Of a stretch of DNA of 46,669 nucleotides, positions 16,038 through 23,181 are shown in pieces; position 1 is the first letter of the stretch, and every line of letters begins with the position of its first letter. Source of the DNA: an uncultured Lachnospiraceae bacterium (GTDB taxonomy: Bacteria; Bacillota; Clostridia; Lachnospirales; Lachnospiraceae); the NCBI GenBank assembly GCA_910577165.1, contig CAJTLX010000025.1, positions 1 to 46,669 on the forward strand. The letters are read 5' to 3'. The translations under genes were made by a program, and so were the position numbers. The notes beneath the pieces are model-generated. The model had not been told where the DNA came from and did no database searches. It was given only the letters and a program-made list of their open reading frames with translations.

Positions 16038-17447
16038 TTATTCCTTTCCGTTCCAGCAGTACGTACACAGTTTGCACGGATCGATCTCCACCGCCGCCAA
16101 CATATCATCCAACCGGTTAAATTGCAGTGAAGTAAATCCTAATTCCTTGCGGATCTCCTCAACCATCGCCGCATATTCCTCCGTGTCCGGGTCAGCATAG
16201 CGGCTAAGCACTTCCTCATCGTTTGCCTTCTCCCCCTCGAGACGCGCGATCACACGGCGCGCAATCAAGTCCATCTCGGAAGTCGAGCGCGAGAAATTTA
16301 AATATTTGCACCCGTACATAATCGGCGGGCAAGCCGGGCGGATATGAACTTCCTTCGCGCCGCTCTGGTAGAGAAATTCGGTGGTTTCGCCAAGCTGTGT
16401 GCCGCGCACAATCGAATCGTCAATCAGCACCATACTCTGCCCCTCAATCAGATCATGCACTGGGATCAGCTTCATCTTTGCAATCAGATTGCGCTTTTGC
16501 TGGATGGTCGGCATAAAGGAGCGCGGCCAGGTTGGGGTATATTTGATAAATGGGCGGGAGAACGGGATACCGGACTCGTTCGCATAGCCAACGGCATGGG
16601 CAGTGCCGGAATCCGGAACTCCCGCGACAACATCCGGCTTTACCTTATCGCGCTTTGCCATCAGTTTCCCGCAGTTGTAGCGCATCCGCTCGACGCTGAT
16701 CCCCTCGTAGGATGAGGAGGGATAGCCGTAATAAACCCAAAGGAAAGTACAAATTTTCATATCTTTGCCCGGAGCAGCAAGCGTTGTAACCGTATCCGGC
16801 GTGAGAACCACAATTTCTCCGGGACCTAATTCTTTTAGATTGGAGTAGCCGAGATTTAGATAGGAAAAGCTTTCAAAGGCGGCGCAGATGGAGCCATCCT
16901 TCTTTCCTAAGGCAACGGGAGTGCGCCCCATTTTATCACGCGCAACATAGATGCCCTTTTGCATCAGCAAAAGAATGGTCATGGAACCGTCGATTAGTTC
17001 CTGCGCATACTGAATTCCCTCGACAATATTTTCCTTCTGATTGATAATGGCAGCAACGAGTTCTGTAGTATTGATATCTCCACCACTCATCTCAAGAAAA
17101 TGGGAATTTCCATTCTGAAATAAAGTATCCACAATCGCATCGGTATTATTTACTTTCCCGACTGTTGTGATCGCGTAGGTGCCGTGATGTGACCGAACTA
17201 AGAGGGGCTGAGGCTCGTAGTCGGAGATGCAGCCAACTCCGAAATGCCCCTTCATCTGGTTGATATCCTTTTCAAATTTGGTGCGGAACGGGGAATTTTC
17301 AATATTGTGAATGGAGCGGTCAAACCCCTTCTCCCCAAAGACGGCCATACCGCCGCGCCTTGTCCCAAGATGCGAGTGATAGTCCGTGCCGAAAAACAAA
17401 TCAAATACACAATCTTCCTTTGAAGCTACTGCAAAAAATCCGCCCAT
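16038..17447 (-). CDS. PurF-like phosphoribosyltransferase lacking the glutaminase cysteine
   Basis: A 469-residue homologue of glutamine PRPP amidotransferase. The phosphoribosyltransferase half is well kept: VAGVPDSGTAHAVGYANESGIP (275-296) and the PRPP loop VLIDDSIVRGT (340-350). Cysteine-rich pieces CPPIMYGC and CKLCTYC at the end resemble iron-sulphur ligands of Bacillus-type PurF. The N-terminal Ntn-glutaminase half is altered. Mature PurF begins with a catalytic Cys, but this protein starts MGGFFAV, and the oxyanion NG of 'HNGN' reads TVGKVNN (95-101). Either it uses free ammonia or it has another role. GGAGG precedes the ATG. It is monocistronic on this strand, not in a pur operon. 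Annotating it plainly as PurF would hide these differences. Confidence 0.88.
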   Translation of the reverse strand: MGGFFAVASKEDCVFDLFFGTDYHSHLGTRRGGMAVFGEKGFDRSIHNIENSPFRTKFEKDINQMKGHFGVGCISDYEPQPLLVRSHHGTYAITTVGKVNNTDAIVDTLFQNGNSHFLEMSGGDINTTELVAAIINQKENIVEGIQYAQELIDGSMTILLLMQKGIYVARDKMGRTPVALGKKDGSICAAFESFSYLNLGYSNLKELGPGEIVVLTPDTVTTLAAPGKDMKICTFLWVYYGYPSSSYEGISVERMRYNCGKLMAKRDKVKPDVVAGVPDSGTAHAVGYANESGIPFSRPFIKYTPTWPRSFMPTIQQKRNLIAKMKLIPVHDLIEGQSMVLIDDSIVRGTQLGETTEFLYQSGAKEVHIRPACPPIMYGCKYLNFSRSTSEMDLIARRVIARLEGEKANDEEVLSRYADPDTEEYAAMVEEIRKELGFTSLQFNRLDDMLAAVEIDPCKLCTYCWNGKE

Positions 17448-17517
17448 AATAAACCTCCGTATAAATATCTGTGCTTTAGCGGGAATCTCTCACAAAGCGA
17501 TTCCAATCAACAAGGAC

Positions 17518-17546
17518 ATTATAATCGCAATGAGTGGAGAAATCAA
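17518..17546 (-). promoter_or_regulatory. Promoter of the purF-like gene
   Basis: On the minus strand TTGATT (17546-17541) and TATAAT (17523-17518) are 17 bp apart, 71 bp upstream of the start codon. The leader has a hairpin GGAATC/GATTCC (about 17504-17482). No purine-box or riboswitch core was recognised. The -35 overlaps the stop codon of the upstream broken gene. Confidence 0.7.
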
Positions 17547-17958
17547 GATTTTTTGTATAAGGAGAAAAAAGTAAAGTTGGATTTCCTTTTCTTTTTTAAT
17601 CCCGCCTTTCTTGCAAAATAATGGCGTTTAGCCATAAATATTTTTCGTTCGTTTGCCGACAAATATTGAAGGATATTTTCACAATCTATTTCTGACGACC
17701 CTTTTTCTTTTACTTTTAAATAAAGTTGAGTAATTAACCAATCGTCCCATAAGTTATCAAATAATTTTTTGCTGTCTGTAAAAGTTTCCATAATCGTAAA
17801 TCCATCTTGAGGGGTATAGTCACTTAATTTTACAAATCCATATTTACCGGTATCAACGATTACAATATCATTATTCCTATTTAGTTTTGCATAGGCTTTT
17901 GCTGTTTTTTACATCTTCTTCTTTCATCTTTTGTAATAAAGATCTTTTTTTTCATCAT
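17543..17958 (-). pseudogene. Frameshifted small hypothetical gene
   Basis: A GAAGGG site and ATGATG (17958-17953) open a frame, MMKKKIFITKDERRR, that soon hits a stop. A second frame continues AKAYAKLNRNNDIVIVDTGKY, KLSDYTPQDGFTIMETFTD and LSANERKIFMAKRHYFARKAG to the stop at 17543. Both join if the six-base A-run (complement of T's 17905-17910) had seven A's, so the gene appears to have lost one base there. The restored protein would be ~138 residues, soluble, of a family I do not recognise. It may be a real decay event or a sequencing error. Confidence 0.6.
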
Positions 17959-17991
17959 TATTTTCCCTTCTATAAAAATAAAATATTGAGG

Positions 17992-18157
17992 ATTCAATCC
18001 GCTAAAGATATCAGATAAGGGAGGCAGTCTTGTCACTGATACCAACAAGCTGTTCACCGTCTATAGAGGCGGGAGTTATTCCATATCGGATATAAGCCCT
18101 GTTTGAATAAACCCTGTCTAATTAGACCCTATATATATAAGATTTGTCTATATAGGG
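17992..18157. repeat. Intergenic repeats and palindrome upstream of the HTH gene
   Basis: 17992-18009 is a minus-strand copy of the dispersed CTTTAGCGGATTG motif. 18095-18139 holds three degenerate 15-bp tandem units (AGCCCTGTTTGAATA, AACCCTGTCTAATTA, GACCCTATATATATA). CCCTATATA (18127-18135) and TATATAGGG (18149-18157) form a 9-bp inverted repeat about 50 bp before the HTH gene, a plausible operator. Between them (18009-18104) a short coding-like frame ends in SYSISDISPV and stop, perhaps a gene remnant. Confidence 0.4.
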
Positions 18158-18208
18158 AATTATATTTTAAGCAAAGCTTATTTATAATAGCAAAAAAAGA
18201 AGGAGTGG

Positions 18209-18436
18209 ATGGTGAAAATGAAATATCTGCATATGCGTTTGCCGGAACTTTTAAAAGAGAAGGGAATATCCAGAACAAAAATATGTAAGGATCTGGATTT
18301 GCAGAGAACGAATCTGAATAGATATTATCGGGATGAATTTCAGAGAATTGATGCGAGTCTGGCAGTAAGATTATGTGAGTATCTTGATTGTGATATCTGC
18401 GATTTGCTAGAAATTAAAGATAAGGAAGAAAATTAA
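18209..18436 (+). CDS. Small HTH (Cro/C1-type) transcriptional regulator
   Basis: A 75-residue protein with AGGAG four bases before the ATG at 18209. It consists of little more than one Xre-type helix-turn-helix: LPELLKEKGISRTKICKDLDLQRTNLNRYYRDEFQRIDASLAVRLCEYLDCDICDLLEI. The ending (L..YLDCDICDLLEI) is typical of the short HTH_26-like regulators found on mobile elements and next to accessory genes. It may bind the inverted repeat at 18127-18157. The next gene (AAA-ATPase-like) has its own promoter, so a functional link is uncertain. Confidence 0.82.
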   Translation: MVKMKYLHMRLPELLKEKGISRTKICKDLDLQRTNLNRYYRDEFQRIDASLAVRLCEYLDCDICDLLEIKDKEEN

Positions 18437-18460
18437 GCCGATGCCTTAGCCTCTTTTGCC

Positions 18461-18489
18461 TTGTAAATACCACTATTGGATGCTATAAT
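18461..18489 (+). promoter_or_regulatory. Promoter of the AAA-ATPase-like gene
   Basis: TTGTAA (18461-18466) and TATAAT (18484-18489) are 17 bp apart, 42 bp upstream of the ATG at 18532. Confidence 0.65.
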
Positions 18490-18531
18490 GTACTCAGAAA
18501 CCGGATGTAAAATTTGGATTGGAGGGAAGGT

Positions 18532-20220
18532 ATGGCAAGGACAGTCGCGATCGGGAACCAGGATTTTGAGGGGATTATTGCAAATCATTGTTTTTATATT
18601 GACAAAACGAATTTTATAAAAGAATGGTGGGAAAGCATGGATGCCGTTACCCTGATTACCCGCCCAAGGCGGTTTGGCAAGACATTAAATATGGATATGG
18701 TAAATAAATTTTTTTCCGTGGAATACGCGGGGCGGGAGGATTTGTTTGCGGAGCTTTCCATCTGGAAAGATGAAAAATACAGAGAATTGCAGGGAACTTA
18801 CCCGGTACTCAGCCTCTCTTTTGCGAATATAAATGGGAATACTTATCAGTCCGTCCAAAATAAAATCCGAATTTTGATTTGTCAACTGTTCCGGAAATAT
18901 ACCCCTTTTTTTCAAGCAGATGATTCAATGGACGAAACAGACAAAAAATTATCTCTTGAACTTTCTTCCAATATGGATTGTGATACATTGGCGGTATCCT
19001 TAAATCTGCTCTCCGAGCTTCTGATGAAGCATTACGGAAAAAAAGTGATCATCCTGCTCGATGAGTATGATACCCCGGTGCAGGAAGCTTACGTGAACGG
19101 ATATTGGGATGAGATCACCTCCTTTATCCGCAGTTTATTTAATTCCACATTTAAGACAAACCCCTACTTGGAACGCGCGATCTTAACGGGGATCACGCGA
19201 GTTAGCAAGGAGTCAATTTTTTCCGGTCTGAATAATCTTGTTGTCGTGACGACCACAACGAACCAATACACGGATTCCTTCGGTTTTACGCAGGAGGAAG
19301 TTTCTGATGCATTGGCGGAGTATGGGCTTACTGAGCAGGAAGATGAGGTCAAATATTGGTACGATGGTTTTACGTTCGGGGAACGGACGGATATTTATAA
19401 TCCCTGGTCAATCATCAATTTTTTGCGCTATAAACAATTTGACACTTACTGGGCAAACACGAGCAGCAACAGCCTTGTCAATCAGCTTGTCCGGGAAGGG
19501 AACAATGAGATCAAACAAAAGATGGAGGATTTATTAAGTGGCGGCACGATTCGCACCGAAGTTGACGAGCAGATTATTTTTCAGCAGATTGGCCACAGCG
19601 ATACCGCTATCTGGGGCTTATTGCTTGCAAGTGGATATTTGAAGGTGGAAAAATTTCGTTTTGATGCAGGGCGGAGAAAAAAAGAATACGAGTTAAAACT
19701 TACAAACGAGGAAGTGCAGATTATGTTTGAACATATGATCCGCGATTGGTTTACCAAAAGAAATATATACTATAACGATTTTATTAAGGTGTTACTGGCT
19801 GGTGATGTGAGTGCGATGAATCTTTATATGAACCATATCACGCAGGATATTTTCAGTTATTTTGATACGGGGACAAAACCTTCCAAGACGGCAAAACCAG
19901 AGCGTTTTTATCACGGGTTTGTGCTTGGACTGATTGTTGAACTCTTTGACCGGTATTTTATCACGTCAAACCGTGAGAGCGGTTATGGTCGATATGATGT
20001 GATGCTAAAACCGAAGAATAAAACCGATGATGCGATCATTATCGAATTTAAGGTGCGCGATGCAAAGAAGGAAGATACATTGGAAGATACGGTAAAAACC
20101 GCGCTGGAACAGATTGAGGAAATGCATTATGAGGCGAACATGAATGTGGAAGGAATTCCCTCCGCGCGTATCCGGAAATATGGGTTTGCGTTTGAAGGGA
20201 AAGATGTTTTGATTGGGTAA
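18532..20220 (+). CDS. AAA-ATPase-like protein with C-terminal PDDEXK nuclease-like domain
   Basis: A 562-residue protein. The N-terminal AAA-ATPase-like domain (PF09820 type) has YIDKTNFI and the modified P-loop ITRPRRFGKTLNMDM (about residues 42-56), then IILLDEYDTPVQEAY as a Walker B-like strand. The C-terminal part (~450-562) matches the PDDEXK_9 pattern: GRYDVMLKPKNKTDDAIIIEFKVRDAKK has D...ExK. These proteins are numerous in Lachnospiraceae and Bacteroidetes; their biology is poorly known and a defence or mobile-element role is only a suggestion. GGAGGGAAGG precedes the ATG. A stub of the same family lies at 10631. Confidence 0.9.
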   Translation: MARTVAIGNQDFEGIIANHCFYIDKTNFIKEWWESMDAVTLITRPRRFGKTLNMDMVNKFFSVEYAGREDLFAELSIWKDEKYRELQGTYPVLSLSFANINGNTYQSVQNKIRILICQLFRKYTPFFQADDSMDETDKKLSLELSSNMDCDTLAVSLNLLSELLMKHYGKKVIILLDEYDTPVQEAYVNGYWDEITSFIRSLFNSTFKTNPYLERAILTGITRVSKESIFSGLNNLVVVTTTTNQYTDSFGFTQEEVSDALAEYGLTEQEDEVKYWYDGFTFGERTDIYNPWSIINFLRYKQFDTYWANTSSNSLVNQLVREGNNEIKQKMEDLLSGGTIRTEVDEQIIFQQIGHSDTAIWGLLLASGYLKVEKFRFDAGRRKKEYELKLTNEEVQIMFEHMIRDWFTKRNIYYNDFIKVLLAGDVSAMNLYMNHITQDIFSYFDTGTKPSKTAKPERFYHGFVLGLIVELFDRYFITSNRESGYGRYDVMLKPKNKTDDAIIIEFKVRDAKKEDTLEDTVKTALEQIEEMHYEANMNVEGIPSARIRKYGFAFEGKDVLIG

Positions 20221-20698
20221 TGTATTTGTTATAAATAAATATGTGGGATAATAATATTATTATATCTGCATATGTGAAAATCTACATGATATGTTTTCTT
20301 GGAATAAAAAAGGACTTAAAATTCAAGAATCTATCGGGTGTTCTGGTTGCCGGATATAATTAACTAGGGTAAACAAAAAAATTTTGAAAAAATATGATAT
20401 TCTTTTGTTCTTTCTGGATATTTGGGGGCATTCGATCTATCTTATTTTGCTTTTACAGGCGGACAAAACTGCTTCCGGAAAATGATGAAAATGGAAAAAC
20501 ATCCAGATATTCGGAAAGAATTTCTAATTCTGGTCAAGCGACCATCGATCAAGTTTCTCCTCCAAAAAACAAAACTATATGGCACACTAATCACAAAGTA
20601 CTTCTATTTTATTTTAAACTTGACATCACTTTAAATTTGACACCATTTTTCTAAAAATAAAAGGTAATACGCTTAAAGATGAAATAAATTCATCTTAC
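20221..20698. other. AT-rich intergenic region without a convincing gene
   Basis: No frame here has both a ribosome site and a recognisable product. It contains a perfect palindrome ATAATAATATTATTAT (about 20249-20264). Two overlapping short frames (about 20394-20654) look partly coding-like but match nothing I know and conflict with each other. They may be decayed gene pieces. Confidence 0.4.
20613..20649 (+). repeat. Two 20-bp direct repeats containing TTGACA
   Basis: TTTAAACTTGACATCACTTT (20613-20632) is followed at a 17-bp offset by TTTAAATTTGACACCATTTT (20630-20649). They lie 50 bp before the probable promoter of the ABC transporter pair, so they could bind a regulator. No known operator matches. 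Confidence 0.4.
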
Positions 20699-20785
20699 TT
20701 GCATTTTTGCATCATATGCTATATACTATGTAGCATCAATTTCCGACTGTATCTGTGATTTTTTACCGGGTTCGGTGGGGAACCC
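20699..20785 (+). promoter_or_regulatory. Promoter and leader hairpin of the ABC transporter pair
   Basis: TTGCAT (20699-20704) and TATACT (20722-20727) are 17 bp apart. The leader ends with a perfect hairpin GGGTTC-GGTGGG-GAACCC (20768-20785) touching the GGAGGA ribosome site (20787-20792), which may influence translation. Confidence 0.55.
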
Positions 20786-20799
20786 TGGAGGAATTTTAT

Positions 20800-23181
20800 A
20801 TGTCTGCATTTTTAACCCTTGAAAATATTTCAAAATATTATACTTCCGGTCAGTCCGTTGTGATGGGGCTGCACGGAATTAGCTTGGAGTTCGCGCGGGG
20901 AGAGTTTGTCGCCATCACCGGTGAGAGCGGCAGTGGAAAATCCACTCTGGCCAAAGTAATCGCGGGGATCTTGCCCTATGAGGGCGGGGAGATGAGTGTA
21001 AACGGGAAGCCGACTTCCCATTATGGGCTGCCGGACTGGGAGCAGTACCGCATCAGCCGCATCAGTTTTATCTCACAAAACTATGATATTCTGCCGGGCT
21101 GCACAGTAATTGAAAACGTGGTCAGCGCGCTGATCCTAACGGGAATGGACAAGGCGCGTGCAGCGGCGCGCGCGGAGGAGATTCTCGCCGAAGTGGAATT
21201 ATTAGATAAGAAGAAACGCCGTGCCGCCAAACTTTCGAGCGGACAAAAACAGCGTCTTTCTATTGCAAGAGCTTTGGCTAAGCCCGCGCCAATTTTGATT
21301 GCGGATGAGCCGACCGGAAATCTTGACCGCGAGAACAGCGCGAAAGTTATACAACTGCTTGCCGCAGCAGCGAGGGAACGGCTGGTGCTAATGGTTACAC
21401 ATGATTTTAACGAAGCGCAGGAATTCGCCACCCGGCGCATTATCATCCGGGATGGCGAGGTGGATGCGGATATAAGATTGCGGCAGATAGAGGAAAGAAA
21501 AGTGCGGACGGCAGAGGAAACAGTCGATGACGGGGACAATACAGAAAAAAGTCGGATTACACAAAAAGATATTGACAATTTTATTTGCGACAAGGAAAAA
21601 ACATCCTTAAAAGCAGATCTGGGAAAGAAAGCGAAAAATCTAAGCCGATATACTGCATTTCTCCAGATAAGCTCGCGTCCTATCTGGTCGGCAATCATGC
21701 TGTTTTTCTTCGCACTTACGGCATTGGCACTCTTTGTTTTTGCTGGCACATTTGTAATCAATATCGACGATAGTTTTACCAGAGCTTACGATCCTTCCGC
21801 TTTTGCAAATGGGGAAAAAACCCGAATTGCTGTGGTGAAGGAGGATGGGACGAGCATGACAAAAGAGGATTACGATGCACTGCTTGCACTTCCCTTTGTG
21901 GAGAGAATTGAGCGTTATGGCTTTGTCTCGGATATCAATTTCTATTATCGGGACGGTGTGGATTATAATCGGCATTTTGAGGCGGTTGTGAATGATTTTG
22001 GCTCTCCAACCGGGGAGATCAAGGAGACGCTCACCCTTGGCGATACCAATATTTTTTTGCAGACCGTGCCGTATTTGCCGGAGGATAAGTTTTTAACGGC
22101 GGGACGTTTGCCAGAGAATATGTACGAGATCGTGGCTGTGGGAAAAGAAGAAATGATTGGGACAGAGATAACCTTTTACATCTGCAATAAAAAATCATGG
22201 CCCGTTGGCACTTATATCGAGGTGAAGGCTACCGTGGTGGGAGTGACCGATCTGGGACGGCATTTTTATGTTGCAGAGCAGTTAGGACGTGTTTTAACTG
22301 GGGGCAGGATGGGGGAAGCAATTTTCGCGCCAATCTATGATATTCCGGATAATTTATATGTTACGGGAGATGACCCGATGGGGGGAAGATTTATCTGTTC
22401 CGTTGCCATGGAATCTTCGTTGCTGGATCAGTTATATTCTAAAGTTATAAATAAGGGATGGGGAGATCTTAATGTAGAAGAGGAATATTATAAAACGCAA
22501 TATCCTTTTTTCGATATCGATGAAAATCCCTTTATGCTCAAACCTTATGGGACACACACTTCCACTTACCGGTATTATTATCTTGTAAAACCGGGGCTAT
22601 TTGAACAGATAGTGCCGAATACGGGGAGCGGGGTAATATCGCTTACGATATCGGATTATGCCTACACGGATCGCGTGTTAAAGGCAGTGCATGAATTGGG
22701 CTATCCGGCATTGTCCCCGTATCAGATAGGATTGACCAAGCAGAATGAAAGGCTTGCCGCCGAGCGTCTGCAGACTTTAAAAATCTGTATTCTTGCGTTG
22801 GCTGCCATCTTTTTCCTGCAAATTTTTGTGCTGCGTGCAATGTTTAGTATGGAGACGGGAGAATTTAAATTGTTGGCTAATCTTGGACTTCGCTGCCACA
22901 CGGCGAAACACTCTGTTTTATGGCAGGTAATTGTTTTTACATTGGCAGGACAATTCCTTGCTTTTGTGGCAATATTTTTCGCGGCGAGGGCGGGGATTTC
23001 CCGGATTGTACAGATTGTGAAATATTTGCCTCTAAGCTATATTTTGATCTTTATGGCGATCCATCTTATGGCTGGGTTTTTGGCAGCTTTGTGGATTCAA
23101 CGCTTTATCGGCCTCCAGGTATATCCATCCAGTTTGGATTATACAGATTTAGACCTGGACAGGGAGGAGGAAGAGGAATGA
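20800..23181 (+). CDS. ABC transporter ATPase-permease fusion (MacB/FtsX type), first of a pair
   Basis: A 793-residue fusion. An N-terminal LolD/MacB-class ATPase (1-225) has Walker A GESGSGKST (41-49), Walker B ILIADE (165-170), and signature LSSGQ (145-149) instead of LSGGQ. A linker leads to one membrane segment (~295-318), a large extracytoplasmic domain (~320-655) and three C-terminal membrane segments (~660-682, ~706-730, ~743-767). This is the MacB/FtsX topology used for mechanotransmission or peptide and lipoprotein handling rather than classical import. GGAGGA precedes the ATG. Its stop overlaps the next gene by ATGA, so the two products are probably made together and form a heterodimer. 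The substrate is unknown; antimicrobial peptide export or resistance is one possibility. Confidence 0.9.
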   Translation: MSAFLTLENISKYYTSGQSVVMGLHGISLEFARGEFVAITGESGSGKSTLAKVIAGILPYEGGEMSVNGKPTSHYGLPDWEQYRISRISFISQNYDILPGCTVIENVVSALILTGMDKARAAARAEEILAEVELLDKKKRRAAKLSSGQKQRLSIARALAKPAPILIADEPTGNLDRENSAKVIQLLAAAARERLVLMVTHDFNEAQEFATRRIIIRDGEVDADIRLRQIEERKVRTAEETVDDGDNTEKSRITQKDIDNFICDKEKTSLKADLGKKAKNLSRYTAFLQISSRPIWSAIMLFFFALTALALFVFAGTFVINIDDSFTRAYDPSAFANGEKTRIAVVKEDGTSMTKEDYDALLALPFVERIERYGFVSDINFYYRDGVDYNRHFEAVVNDFGSPTGEIKETLTLGDTNIFLQTVPYLPEDKFLTAGRLPENMYEIVAVGKEEMIGTEITFYICNKKSWPVGTYIEVKATVVGVTDLGRHFYVAEQLGRVLTGGRMGEAIFAPIYDIPDNLYVTGDDPMGGRFICSVAMESSLLDQLYSKVINKGWGDLNVEEEYYKTQYPFFDIDENPFMLKPYGTHTSTYRYYYLVKPGLFEQIVPNTGSGVISLTISDYAYTDRVLKAVHELGYPALSPYQIGLTKQNERLAAERLQTLKICILALAAIFFLQIFVLRAMFSMETGEFKLLANLGLRCHTAKHSVLWQVIVFTLAGQFLAFVAIFFAARAGISRIVQIVKYLPLSYILIFMAIHLMAGFLAALWIQRFIGLQVYPSSLDYTDLDLDREEEEE

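Noticed and set aside
20394..20654. Two overlapping short frames before the ABC genes
   Set aside because: Neither has a ribosome site or known domain, and they occupy the same bases; left as part of an unexplained AT-rich region.
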